64,000 nt of DNA from Leptolyngbya sp. PLA1. GTDB lineage: Bacteria > Planctomycetota > Phycisphaerae > Phycisphaerales > UBA1924. The DNA lies in the NCBI GenBank assembly GCA_021405315.1, contig QWIH01000019.1, forward strand, positions 33,857 to 97,856, read 5' to 3'. This document shows, one piece after another, positions 26,072-34,765 of the stretch. A program made the position numbers and the translations under genes. The first letter of the stretch is position 1; every line of letters starts with the position of its first letter. Under the pieces are notes generated by a model that worked only from the letters and a program-made list of their open reading frames with translations, was not told where the DNA came from and searched no databases.

Positions 26072-28822
26072 ATGACCGCACTCATGCGTCGACGGCATCG
26101 CCGAGGGGGCGTGCCGTCGCACGCCGCGCTCCGAACGCCCACCGTGTCCCACGAAGAACCAACCCAACCCGCAGGCAACCCAAGCCCCTCGGGCGACAAG
26201 CCCAAGCCCGGCTCCGGCTCGCGCCCCCTCAAAGACCTCATCGCCGACGCCATCCAGCAGGCTTCCCCCAAGAGCGGCTCGAAGCCCGGCATGTTCGCCG
26301 GCGATCTCCCGAGCCCCGACGCCTTCCCGGGCTACGAGGTCCTCCGGGAAATCCACCGAGGCGGTCAAGGGGTCGTCTACCAGGCCATCCAGAACTCCAC
26401 CAAGCGCAAGGTCGCCATCAAGCTCCTCCACGGCGGGCCCTTCACCGGCTCCACCGGCCGCTCACGCTTCGAACGCGAAGTCCAGGTCCTGGGCCAGCTC
26501 AACCACCCCAACATCGTCCGCATCCATGACAGCGGCGCCACCGCCGACGGCTCCTTCTTCTACGTCATGGACTACATCTCGGGCCGCTCCCTTGACGAAC
26601 TCGTCGCCGACAAGAAGCTCGGCGTCGACGACACCCTCCGGCTCTTCGGCAAGATCTGCGACGCCGTCAACGCCGCGCACCTCAAGGGAATCATCCACCG
26701 CGACCTCAAGCCCTCCAACGTCCGCGTCGACGCCAACGGCGAGCCCATCGTCGTCGACTTCGGCCTCGCCAAGATCGCCGTCGGCGACATGGTCGACGAG
26801 CCGGGAGGCTCCTCCCCGCACCTCATGACCCTCACAGGCCAGTTCGTCGGCAGCCTCCCGTGGGCCAGCCCCGAGCAGGCCGAGGGCCACCCGGGAAACA
26901 TCGACGTCCGCACCGATGTCTACTCGCTCGGCGTCATGCTCTACCAGATGCTCACGGGCCAGTTCCCCTACAAGGTCCTGGGCAACATGCGCGACGTGCT
27001 GGACAACATCCTGCGCGCCGAACCCGCCAAGCCGAGCACGATCCGCCGCCAGGTCGACGACGAGGTCGAGACCATCGTCCTCAAGTGCCTCAGCAAGGAA
27101 CGCGAGCGCCGATACCAGAGCGCCGGCGAGCTGGGCCGTGATATCAAGCGATATCTCGGGGGCGAGCCGATCGAGGCCAAGCGTGACAGCACCGCCTACA
27201 TGCTGGGCAAGGCGCTCAAGAGATACCGCGTCCCTGTTGCCGTTGGCGTCACCCTCGTCGTCCTGCTCGCCGTCTTCAGCGTCGCCATGACCGTCATGTA
27301 CCGCCAGGCCTCTCGCGCCGAGCAGAGAGCCACGGACGCCCTCGCCGCCGCCACGAAGGCCGAGGCCGCGCAGGCCGCCGAGCGAAGCCGCGCCGAGTCC
27401 AACTTCCGCGCGGGCCATGACCTTGCCATGGTCATGATCACCTCCATCAGCGACGAACTCACCTACCTCCGCGGGGCCACCCGCGCCCGCGAACTCCTCC
27501 TCAAGGAAGCCAAGACCTACCTTGAAAAGCTCCGCACCGAAGCCGGTGACAACCCGGACCTTCTCCTCGATCTCGCCTCCGCCCACGAACGCGTCGGCGA
27601 CCTCCAGGGCGTCATCTACATGCGCCGCCTCGGTGAGACCGGCGAGGCCGAGAAGAACCACGCCCGCGCCCGTGAGATCAGAGACGCCCTCCTCGCCCGC
27701 TTCCCCGACGACCCTCGCATGCACGCCGCCGTCGCACGCAGCCTCTACCGCGCCGGCGGCGCGGCGCAGCTCCGCGGCAAGCTCCCCGAGGCTCGGACGC
27801 ATTTCGCCGCCTCTGTCTCCGAGTACGACCGCGCCCTCCGCACCCCACCGGCCGACCCCGTCACGCTCGCCAAGTGGCAGGACTCCCGTGCCTGGACGCT
27901 CCGCGCCCTCGCCGACATCGACCGCCTCGACGCCCGCGCCGCCGCCACCTCCGGCGACGAATCCAAGGTCGCCGCGCTCCTCGCCGCCTCCGATGACAAC
28001 TACCTCCTCGCCGACGCCGCTTGGCGCGCCATCCTCGCCTCCGGCGAGAACGAGGACGCCCGCCGAGGCCTCGGCGTCGTCGCCGACTGCCGCGCCCTCC
28101 TCTCCATGGTCCGGGCCCAGCTCGCCTCCACCCTCGCCAAGCGCGCCGCCTCCGCGGGGGACGCCCCCGCCGCCACCGCCGGCTACACCGCCGCCCTCGC
28201 CCATGTCACCCGCGCCCGTGAAACGCACGAAAAGACCCTCTCCGAGTTCCGCGCCCTTGCCGCCGCCAACACCGTCAGCGGCGAGATCCGCCGCCATGAG
28301 CTCGTCACCACCCGCTACATCGCCCTCGCCCGGAGTGAGGAGGCCCGCCTCTGCTCCGAGCTCAAGGCCTCGGACCCCTCCGCCGCCGCCCGCGAGAAGG
28401 CCGCGCGTGACGCGGCCCTCGCCAGCCACCTCGAAGCCGTCCGCATCGCCCGACGCCTCGGCGATGAAGACACGCGCAGTGTCGAGGCCCGACGCGACCT
28501 GACCGGGTGCCTCCTCTCGCTCGCCGCGGAGCTCGCCGCCGTGGGTCGCACCGCCGAGGCCGAGGCGGCGTTCGAAGAGGTGGTCTCGCTCCGGCGAGAG
28601 ATCGCCCGCGCCGACCCCATGGAGCGCCACGAGCTCGACCTCGCCGTCGGCCTTCTCCGCCTCGCCGAGTTCCGGCTCGACCACCCCGCCCCCGGCGGCC
28701 CGGCGCCCGCAGAACTCCTCGACCAGGCCGCCTCGCTCCTCACCCCGCTCAAGGACCGCTCCGTCGCCGGCGTGGACACGTACCTCGCAGACCTTGCCAA
28801 GCTCCGAGCACGCGTCCGCTAA
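26072..28822 (+). CDS. Ser/Thr protein kinase with membrane helix and C-terminal helical repeat domain
   Basis: A disordered Pro/Ser/Lys-rich start (about 85 residues) precedes the kinase domain: glycine loop HRGGQGVVYQA near 95, VAIKLL, HRDLKPSNV at 209-217, DFGLAK from 229, and WASPEQ. One membrane helix lies at about 384-412 (VPVAVGVTLVVLLAVFSVAMTV). It is followed by ~500 residues of Ala/Arg-rich helices (ARELLLKEAKTYLEKLRTEAGDNPDLLLDLASAHERVGDL), which look like TPR-type repeats. The start is uncertain; an upstream codon at 26003 and a later GTG are possible. It probably works with the ECF sigma factor just upstream. Confidence 0.88.
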   Translation: MTALMRRRHRRGGVPSHAALRTPTVSHEEPTQPAGNPSPSGDKPKPGSGSRPLKDLIADAIQQASPKSGSKPGMFAGDLPSPDAFPGYEVLREIHRGGQGVVYQAIQNSTKRKVAIKLLHGGPFTGSTGRSRFEREVQVLGQLNHPNIVRIHDSGATADGSFFYVMDYISGRSLDELVADKKLGVDDTLRLFGKICDAVNAAHLKGIIHRDLKPSNVRVDANGEPIVVDFGLAKIAVGDMVDEPGGSSPHLMTLTGQFVGSLPWASPEQAEGHPGNIDVRTDVYSLGVMLYQMLTGQFPYKVLGNMRDVLDNILRAEPAKPSTIRRQVDDEVETIVLKCLSKERERRYQSAGELGRDIKRYLGGEPIEAKRDSTAYMLGKALKRYRVPVAVGVTLVVLLAVFSVAMTVMYRQASRAEQRATDALAAATKAEAAQAAERSRAESNFRAGHDLAMVMITSISDELTYLRGATRARELLLKEAKTYLEKLRTEAGDNPDLLLDLASAHERVGDLQGVIYMRRLGETGEAEKNHARAREIRDALLARFPDDPRMHAAVARSLYRAGGAAQLRGKLPEARTHFAASVSEYDRALRTPPADPVTLAKWQDSRAWTLRALADIDRLDARAAATSGDESKVAALLAASDDNYLLADAAWRAILASGENEDARRGLGVVADCRALLSMVRAQLASTLAKRAASAGDAPAATAGYTAALAHVTRARETHEKTLSEFRALAAANTVSGEIRRHELVTTRYIALARSEEARLCSELKASDPSAAAREKAARDAALASHLEAVRIARRLGDEDTRSVEARRDLTGCLLSLAAELAAVGRTAEAEAAFEEVVSLRREIARADPMERHELDLAVGLLRLAEFRLDHPAPGGPAPAELLDQAASLLTPLKDRSVAGVDTYLADLAKLRARVR

Positions 28823-28876
28823 TACCGTTCGGGTTGCGCTAGGAGCGCCAGTCCGAGCCCCATCTCAACTCGGGGG

Positions 28877-28904
28877 TTGCCAGTTTCAGGATTCCCGGTA
28901 CGCT
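28877..28904 (+). promoter_or_regulatory. candidate promoter of the large exported repeat protein
   Basis: TTGCCA (28877-28882) and TACGCT (28899-28904) with 16 bases between. Modest consensus match; position upstream of 28969 is appropriate. Confidence 0.25.
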
Positions 28905-28968
28905 GGACGAAAACCGGCGTCGCGCGCGTTCCGAGACCAGCCGCCGCCGGCCGGAGAGGTTGAGACCC

Positions 28969-31335
28969 ATGGCTCATCGCAGAACATGCGTGCGTGTATC
29001 CGCTGGCCTCGCTCTGGCGTTCGCCGCGGGGTCCGCATCTGCCCAGATCAACTCCAACTGGCTTTCCGCGGTCAGCGGCAACTGGAGCAACCCCGTCCGG
29101 TGGTCCACCAACCCGGACATCCCCAACAACGGCGCCAACACCTACCACGCCATCATCACCGCCACCGGCGCCTCCTACGGCGTCACGCTCGACCTCCCCG
29201 TCACCGTCACCGACCTCACCGTCAACTCCGCCGACGCAACCCTCCTCTGGGGCGGTGCCCACACGCTCAACGTCCTCAACAACGCCACCATCGACGGCGG
29301 GGCCACCATCAACGGCGCAGGCCTCGGCGGCCTCCTCCAGGTCGCGGGCACCCTCACCATCGGAAACGCCTCCGTCACCGGCCTCGGAACCCTCCGCGCC
29401 AACGGCCCCATCGTCTACTCCCACACCGTCGATGTCTCCTTCGACGACACCGACATCGACCACGGCGACGGCTCCGCCCTCTGGATGGGCCCGGGCGACA
29501 TCGTCCTCGGACAAGGCGCCACCATGACCAACGGCGCCTCCTGCACCTTCACCATCCAGTCCGACCAGCAGCTCCGCTTCTCCGGCTCCGGCGCCGCCAC
29601 CTCCTTCACCAACCTCGGCACCATCATCCGAGACACCGGCACCGGCACCGCCGACATCCAGGGTGTCTCCTTCGACAACCAGGGAATCCTCGACGTCCAA
29701 TCCGGCACCTTCCGTGCCGACACCGTCGCCAACATCGCCGCCAACCAGCTCACCGGCGGCACCTACCGCGTCGGTGGTGGCAGCATCGACTTCACCGGCG
29801 CCACCATCCTCACCAACGCCGCCACCGTCGAATACCTCGCCGGCTCCGGTTCCTTTGCCGCCTTCGACTCCCTCACCACCAACGCCGCCACGGGAACCAT
29901 CAACGTCGGGTCGGGCCGCACGCTCACCAAGCCCGGCTCGCTCACCAACCAGGGCACCATCGGCCTCGCCAACACCGCCGGCCTTGACGTCTCCGGCGCC
30001 CTCGTCAACGACGCCGACCTCACCGCCGGCGACTCCGCCACCCTCAACGCCGCCGGCCTCACCAACTCCGCCGCCGCCACACTCACCCTCGGCACCGGCG
30101 GCACTGTCACCCTCACCGGCGACCTCCTCAACGACGGAACCCTCACCACCGGCGCCGGCACGGACGTCGCCGTCGCCTCCGGATTCTCACTCCAGAACGT
30201 CTCCGCGGGCACCCTCACCGGCGGCATCTTCCACCTCGGCGGTGATCTCAAGGCCGACAACCTCGCCGGCCTTACCACCCTCGCCGGCCGCGTCATCCTC
30301 GATGGCCCCGCCGCCGCCCTCCGAGACGCCGCCAACCTCGACGTCGCCCCGGGAATCTCCACCGTCGCCTCGGGGGGAGAACTCGGCGTCCTCAACGGCC
30401 GAAACCTCACCACCACCTCCGACCTCACCCTCGGCGCCACCGGCCAGCTCACCGTCGGCGCCGGCTCCGACCTCACCGTCAACGGCACCATCACCAACTT
30501 CTCCTCCGGAACCTTCACCGGCGGGCAGCTCACCGTCGAGGGGACCCTCCGCTTCAACGGCGCCGCCATCGACACCATCGACGCCGACATCGCCCTTACC
30601 AACGCCACCGCCGACATCGTCGACGAGAACAACAACAGCGCCTTCGCCGCCCTCAACACCATCACCCCCAGCGGCTCCTTCGAGCTCTCCGGCGGACGTT
30701 CCCTCACCCTCGCCGGCTCCCTCGGCTCCGCCGGGGCGCTCACCGTCGGAACTGGCTCCACCCTTGCCTCCCCGGGCTTCGTCACCCAGTTCAACGGCTC
30801 CACCAACCTCAACGGCACGCTCACCACCCCCACCCTCTTCGTCGCCGACGGCACCCTCTCCGGCGGGGGAACCCTCGCCGGCAACCTCGACTGCGACGGC
30901 GACTTCAACCCCGGCAACTCGCCCGGCCTCTTCACCGTCGACGGCAACGCCAACTTCCGACCCAGCTCCCTCATCACCGCCGAGATCGGCGGCCTTGTCC
31001 GCGGCGTCGACCACGACGCCATCGACATCCTCGGCGCGCTCTCCTTCGAGTTCGGCGCCTCCGGCACCTTCCTCGTCGACCTCCTCCCGAGCTACGTCGC
31101 CTCCCCCGGTGACGAGTTCTACGTCATCCGATACACCGAACGCCAGGGCCAGTTCCAGAACGTCATCCTCCCCGGCCTCCCCGGCGGGCTCTCCTTCCAG
31201 TTCTTCTACGACGTCCCCTCACCAATCCCGGGCGACACCTCGCGCTTCGTCCAACTCGTCGTCGTCCCCGCGCCCGCCGGCGGGCTCGCCCTCGCCGCCG
31301 GCCTGCTCGCGCTCCGCCGCCGCCGCCGTCACTGA
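28969..31335 (+). CDS. large exported beta-repeat protein with PEP-CTERM-like tail
   Basis: The ATG at 28969 follows GGAGAGG. The 788-residue product has a signal peptide (VSAGLALAFAAGSASAQ). Next comes a Thr/Gly/Ala/Asn-rich body with repeated units such as LTNSAAATLTLGTGGTVTL and GTLTTGAGTDVAV, an autotransporter-adhesin-like right-handed beta-helix. A beta-sandwich-like end (IDILGALSFEFGASGTFLVDLLPSYVASPGDEFYVI) follows. The C-terminus is VVPAPAGGLALAAGLLALRRRRRH: the PAP variant of the PEP-CTERM tag. It contains almost no charged residues. Likely surface or extracellular matrix. The stop overlaps the end of truD (convergent) by 7 bases. Confidence 0.8.
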   Translation: MAHRRTCVRVSAGLALAFAAGSASAQINSNWLSAVSGNWSNPVRWSTNPDIPNNGANTYHAIITATGASYGVTLDLPVTVTDLTVNSADATLLWGGAHTLNVLNNATIDGGATINGAGLGGLLQVAGTLTIGNASVTGLGTLRANGPIVYSHTVDVSFDDTDIDHGDGSALWMGPGDIVLGQGATMTNGASCTFTIQSDQQLRFSGSGAATSFTNLGTIIRDTGTGTADIQGVSFDNQGILDVQSGTFRADTVANIAANQLTGGTYRVGGGSIDFTGATILTNAATVEYLAGSGSFAAFDSLTTNAATGTINVGSGRTLTKPGSLTNQGTIGLANTAGLDVSGALVNDADLTAGDSATLNAAGLTNSAAATLTLGTGGTVTLTGDLLNDGTLTTGAGTDVAVASGFSLQNVSAGTLTGGIFHLGGDLKADNLAGLTTLAGRVILDGPAAALRDAANLDVAPGISTVASGGELGVLNGRNLTTTSDLTLGATGQLTVGAGSDLTVNGTITNFSSGTFTGGQLTVEGTLRFNGAAIDTIDADIALTNATADIVDENNNSAFAALNTITPSGSFELSGGRSLTLAGSLGSAGALTVGTGSTLASPGFVTQFNGSTNLNGTLTTPTLFVADGTLSGGGTLAGNLDCDGDFNPGNSPGLFTVDGNANFRPSSLITAEIGGLVRGVDHDAIDILGALSFEFGASGTFLVDLLPSYVASPGDEFYVIRYTERQGQFQNVILPGLPGGLSFQFFYDVPSPIPGDTSRFVQLVVVPAPAGGLALAAGLLALRRRRRH

Positions 31336-32501
31336 CCCAGCGCCCGCAGCACCTCCGTCGCGTAACTCCCGCTCGGGAGTTCGAACCGCACGCGCATCCT
31401 GAATCGCCCGCGCCCGCTCAGCTCCGCGTCCTCCCTCGGGCCCTCCAGGGTGAGCCCGCCCGCACACGCCACCACCGCCCGCTCGGGTGAGCCGAAGCGG
31501 GGACGCCTCAGCCCCGGCACGCGCAACTCCTCCGCTCGCACGCCCGCATCCGCGAGCGCCGCCTCCATCGCGCCGCGCCAGGGCTCCCGCATCTCCATCT
31601 CCGGCCCGGGGAGTGGCATCATCACCCCGGAAAGCTCCGCCGCCCGCCCCGCCGCGAGCAGGTGCGTGTCCTCTCGCCCGCGGGGCCCCGACGTGCCCCC
31701 TCCTTCCACCAGCCGCCGCGCCGCCTCATTCCACAGGTGCGACTGCCACGCGTCCACGCACATCTCCCGCAGGAAGTGGGGGAGCGCCGCGAACGCCTCC
31801 GCGCCGCCCCGGCCCAGGGCAAGTGCCTCTACCGCCGCACGCTCCGGGCATCCGGGCAGTTCCTTCGCCAGGGCCGCCCACTCGCCCCACCGGGCCGCGG
31901 CCATCCTCGTGAACGCCCGCCGCGTCCCCGTGTCCTTCCGCGCGGGTGTCGCGATCAGAAGCCGCACCGCCTCGATGAACTCGCCCTTGACCAGGTGCGC
32001 CGCCGCGAACCCCTCCCCGTGCCGCGCAGAGCCGAACCGCTGATCGCCGAAGTAGTTCACAAACCACGCCCCGCCCGACCCCCCGCACAGCACGCGGGCT
32101 CGCTCCCGCATCTCCGCGCACGCCGCACGCCCCAGGTCGCGCACGATGATCTCAAACTCGTTGCACTCGATGTCCGCCGCCGTGAGCGTCCGCGCCGCGA
32201 ATCCGATCCGCCTCGCGCTCCACCCCGGCCCCTCCGCGTGCTCCCCATCCCCACGCACGCACACGTGCTGCTCCGTCACCGCGTGCTTGTCCTTCAGCCC
32301 CGCGTGCGTCACCGCGTCCGCGGCGAGTCCCAGCGCGCGGGCCAGCTTCGCCGTCGCCTCCGGCGTTGTGAGCGACTCCTTTTCCAGCACCCACACCGCA
32401 ACCGCATGCCCCGGCCCGGCTGTGGGGGTGAGCGCACGCGCCACGTCCTCGCGCAGCCGCTCACGCACCCGGAAATCTCCCGGCAGCCTGCGGATCGTCA
32501 T
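31329..32501 (-). CDS. truD: tRNA pseudouridine(13) synthase TruD
   Basis: The start at 32501 (MTIRRLPGDF) matches the usual TruD N-terminus. The 390-residue protein has the TruD signature THAGLKDKHAVTEQ with catalytic Asp71. It also has the segments NYFGDQRFGSARHG and LYDAWQSHLWNE-like (VDAWQSHLWNEAARR). TruD isomerises U13 in tRNA. It is divergent from ribH with about 50 bases between, so a shared promoter region is likely. Its 3' end overlaps the convergent exported protein gene by 7 bases. Confidence 0.9.
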   Translation of the reverse strand: MTIRRLPGDFRVRERLREDVARALTPTAGPGHAVAVWVLEKESLTTPEATAKLARALGLAADAVTHAGLKDKHAVTEQHVCVRGDGEHAEGPGWSARRIGFAARTLTAADIECNEFEIIVRDLGRAACAEMRERARVLCGGSGGAWFVNYFGDQRFGSARHGEGFAAAHLVKGEFIEAVRLLIATPARKDTGTRRAFTRMAAARWGEWAALAKELPGCPERAAVEALALGRGGAEAFAALPHFLREMCVDAWQSHLWNEAARRLVEGGGTSGPRGREDTHLLAAGRAAELSGVMMPLPGPEMEMREPWRGAMEAALADAGVRAEELRVPGLRRPRFGSPERAVVACAGGLTLEGPREDAELSGRGRFRMRVRFELPSGSYATEVLRALGQ

Positions 32502-32551
32502 CGTGCACAACTGTACAGCCGCGCCCGCGTGCCACACCTACCATCGCACCC

Positions 32552-33115
32552 ATGGCCTCCACGCCCAAGCGCCGAGCCACCCCAACGCCCCGATCAGCCC
32601 GAGCCGTTCCCCCCGTGCTCGTGGTGGTCAGCCGCTACAACGACTCCATCACCTCCCGCCTCCTCGACGGCGCCCGCGAGCAGTACGCCCGCGCCGGCGG
32701 AGACCCCTCCCGCCTCGCCGTCGCCGAGGCCCCGGGGGCCTACGAGCTCCCCTCCCTCGCGATGGCCGGAGCCTCCAGCGGCGCCTGGGCCGGGGTGGTC
32801 GCCCTCGGCTGCCTCATCCGCGGCGAAACCCGCCACGACCGCTACATCGCCGAGGCCGTCGCGCACGGCCTCATGACCGTCTCCCTCGTCACCGGCATCC
32901 CCGTCGCCTTCGGCGTTCTGACCACCGAGAACCCCGCCCAGGCCCGCGCCCGCGCGGGAGGCAGCAAGGGCAACAAGGGCGCCGAGGCCATGGCCGCCGT
33001 GCTCGAGTCCATCTTCGCCGCCGACTCCCTCCGATCCGGCCGTCCTCCCACGCCACCTCTCACCCCCCGTGACCGCACGGACAAGGCCGCGACCCGCCGC
33101 GGACGCCACGCATGA
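32552..33115 (+). CDS. ribH: 6,7-dimethyl-8-ribityllumazine synthase
   Basis: The 187-residue protein matches lumazine synthase throughout: VVVSRYNDSITSRLLDGA, EAPGAYELP, ALGCLIRGETRHDRYIAE (with the catalytic His in RHD), and FGVLTTENPAQARARAGG...KGAEA. It condenses the 5-amino-6-ribitylaminouracil intermediate with 3,4-dihydroxybutanone phosphate. About 30 residues longer at the C-terminus than E. coli RibH (basic, Pro-rich tail). It overlaps nusB by 4 bases, the same ribH-nusB order as in many bacteria. Confidence 0.95.
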   Translation: MASTPKRRATPTPRSARAVPPVLVVVSRYNDSITSRLLDGAREQYARAGGDPSRLAVAEAPGAYELPSLAMAGASSGAWAGVVALGCLIRGETRHDRYIAEAVAHGLMTVSLVTGIPVAFGVLTTENPAQARARAGGSKGNKGAEAMAAVLESIFAADSLRSGRPPTPPLTPRDRTDKAATRRGRHA

Positions 33116-33654
33116 CCCCGACGGCCGATCTCCGCACCATCGCCTTCGACCGCGTCTTCCTCCTCTCAGAGGACGAGGCCCACGCCCCCTCCGCCAAGAC
33201 CCTCGAACCTCTCTCACCCGCGGCACGAGAGTCCGTCGTCCGCATGGCCCTCCGCCGCCTCGCGTTCCAGGTGCTCTTCGAGCTCGACATGGGAGGCCGC
33301 GACCGCGCCTGGGCCGCCGACGCGCTCTCCCGTGTCGAGGGCCTCGGACCCATCGACGCCGAGCGCGTCGCCGCCCTCGCCACCGGCGCATGGGAAGCCC
33401 GCGCCGACGCGGACGCGGAGTTCCTCGCCCTCGCCCCCGACTGGCCCTCGCACCGCCTCGCCGCCACCGACCGCGCCATCCTCCGCCTCGCCCACTTCGA
33501 GATGGTCAGCCGCACCACCGCCCCGAAGGTCGTCGTGTCCGAGGCCGTCGAGCTCGCCCGCCACTTCTCCACCGAGAAGTCCCCCGCCTTCATCAACGGC
33601 CTGCTCGACCGCGTGCTCCACCGCATCGAGCAGGTGACGGACGGAGCGACCTGA
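33112..33654 (+). CDS. nusB: transcription antitermination factor NusB
   Basis: The 180-residue protein carries the NusB core from residue ~45: RMALRRLAFQVLFELDMGG, WAADALSRVEGL, and LAPDWPSHRLAATDRAILRLAHFEMV. A final stretch KVVVSEAVELARHFSTEKSPAFINGLLDRVLHRI is almost invariant in NusB (S-E-AVELA..F.T..S..FINGVLD). It binds NusE/S10 and boxA RNA. The first ~40 residues are an extension. It overlaps ribH upstream (4 bases) and ftsY downstream (1 base, TGATG). Confidence 0.95.
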   Translation: MTPTADLRTIAFDRVFLLSEDEAHAPSAKTLEPLSPAARESVVRMALRRLAFQVLFELDMGGRDRAWAADALSRVEGLGPIDAERVAALATGAWEARADADAEFLALAPDWPSHRLAATDRAILRLAHFEMVSRTTAPKVVVSEAVELARHFSTEKSPAFINGLLDRVLHRIEQVTDGAT

Positions 33655-34586
33655 TGGGCTTCTTCCGCTCCCTCGTCGACGGCTTCAAGAAGGGCCTCGA
33701 GAAGACCCGCGAGGCGCTCGTCACCGGCGCGCAGGGCCTCAAAAACCTCCTCACTGGCCGCACGCTCGACGACGCCCTCATCGACCAGCTCCAGGCACGT
33801 CTCCTCCAGGCCGATGTCGGCGTCAAGACCACCTCCCGGCTCATCGCCCGCATCCGCGACGACTTCCGCAGCGGCAAGATCGCCACCGGCGACCAGGTGC
33901 TCGACTACCTCAAGGCCGAAATCCGCGCCATGTGGCCCCAGCAGGACCGCGCCCTCCGCCTCGCCCCCTCCGGGCCCACCGTCATCCTCATGACCGGCGT
34001 CAACGGCGTGGGCAAGACCACCAGCATCGCCAAGCTCTGCCAGCACTTCATCGATCAGAATCGCTCCGTCGTCCTCGGCGCCTGCGACACCTTCCGCGCC
34101 GGCGCCGTCGCACAGCTCGAAACCTGGGCCGCCCGCCTCGGTGTTCCCGTCATCCGCGGGCAGCAGGGGGGTGACCCCGCCGCCGTCGCCTTCGACGCCT
34201 GCGCCGCCGCCAAGGCTCGAAACGCCGACATCCTCATCCTCGACACCGCCGGCCGCCTCCAGACTCAGGACCCGCTCATGAGGCAGCTCGCCAAGATCGT
34301 CGCCGTCGTCGGCAGGCAGATCCCCGGCGCGCCGCACGAGGTCCTCCTCGTGCTCGACGCCACCAGCGGCCAGAACGCCCTCCGCCAGGCCGAAGAGTTC
34401 GGCAAGGCCGCCGGGGTCACCGGCGTCTTCCTCTCCAAGCTCGACGGCACCGCCAAGGGCGGCATCGTCATCGCCGTCCGAGAGGTCACCGACACCCCAG
34501 TCAAGTTCGTAGGCACCGGCGAAACGCCACGAGACATGCAGCCCTTCGACCCGGAGGCCTTCGTCGAGGCCCTCTTCGAGGTCTGA
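33654..34586 (+). CDS. ftsY: signal recognition particle receptor FtsY
   Basis: The 310-residue protein lacks the acidic A domain and starts near the amphipathic membrane-binding helix (MGFFRSLVDGFKKGLEKTREAL). NG-domain motifs: G1 GVNGVGKTT at 115-123, DTFRAGAVAQL at 145-155, G3 DTAGRLQTQ, and G4 SKLDGTAKGG. The C-terminus GTGETPRDMQPFDPEAFVEALF is typical. The start codon overlaps the nusB stop (TGATG), so translation is coupled. It docks SRP-ribosome complexes at the membrane. Confidence 0.95.
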   Translation: MGFFRSLVDGFKKGLEKTREALVTGAQGLKNLLTGRTLDDALIDQLQARLLQADVGVKTTSRLIARIRDDFRSGKIATGDQVLDYLKAEIRAMWPQQDRALRLAPSGPTVILMTGVNGVGKTTSIAKLCQHFIDQNRSVVLGACDTFRAGAVAQLETWAARLGVPVIRGQQGGDPAAVAFDACAAAKARNADILILDTAGRLQTQDPLMRQLAKIVAVVGRQIPGAPHEVLLVLDATSGQNALRQAEEFGKAAGVTGVFLSKLDGTAKGGIVIAVREVTDTPVKFVGTGETPRDMQPFDPEAFVEALFEV

Positions 34587-34607
34587 GCACCCCGCCACCG
34601 CCCGAAA

Positions 34608-34679
34608 TCCCCCCGCCCGGATTCGAACCGGGGACCAATCGATTATGAGCCGACTGCTCTACCGCTGAGCTACAGGGGG
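34608..34679 (-). tRNA. tRNA-Met (anticodon CAT)
   Basis: A 72-base cloverleaf on the minus strand: acceptor CCCCCTG/CGGGGGG with discriminator A, D-stem GCTC/GAGC, anticodon loop CTCATAA (CAT), T-arm CCCGG-TTCGAAT-CCGGG. CCA is not encoded. The C1-G72 pair rules against the bacterial initiator, so this is elongator Met or the CAT-anticodon isoleucine tRNA that is modified by TilS. Confidence 0.9.
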
Positions 34680-34703
34680 CGCCGAAGAGCGTATCCCGCG
34701 CAC

Positions 34704-34738
34704 GAAAACGCCCGCGACCCCGGGCGGAATCGCGGGCG
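34704..34738 (-). terminator. terminator of the glutamine synthetase gene
   Basis: On the minus strand CGCCCGCGA pairs with TCGCGGGCG around a 12-base loop and is followed by TTTTCGTG. It lies 28 bases after the stop codon. Confidence 0.8.
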
Positions 34739-34765
34739 ATGTTCGGTCCTCTCGGTCCGGCCTCG

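Noticed and set aside
26462..28684. A 740-codon minus-strand frame
   Set aside because: It mirrors the kinase-repeat gene at 26072-28822, whose kinase motifs are unambiguous; the antisense product is Glu/Gly/Val-rich low complexity.
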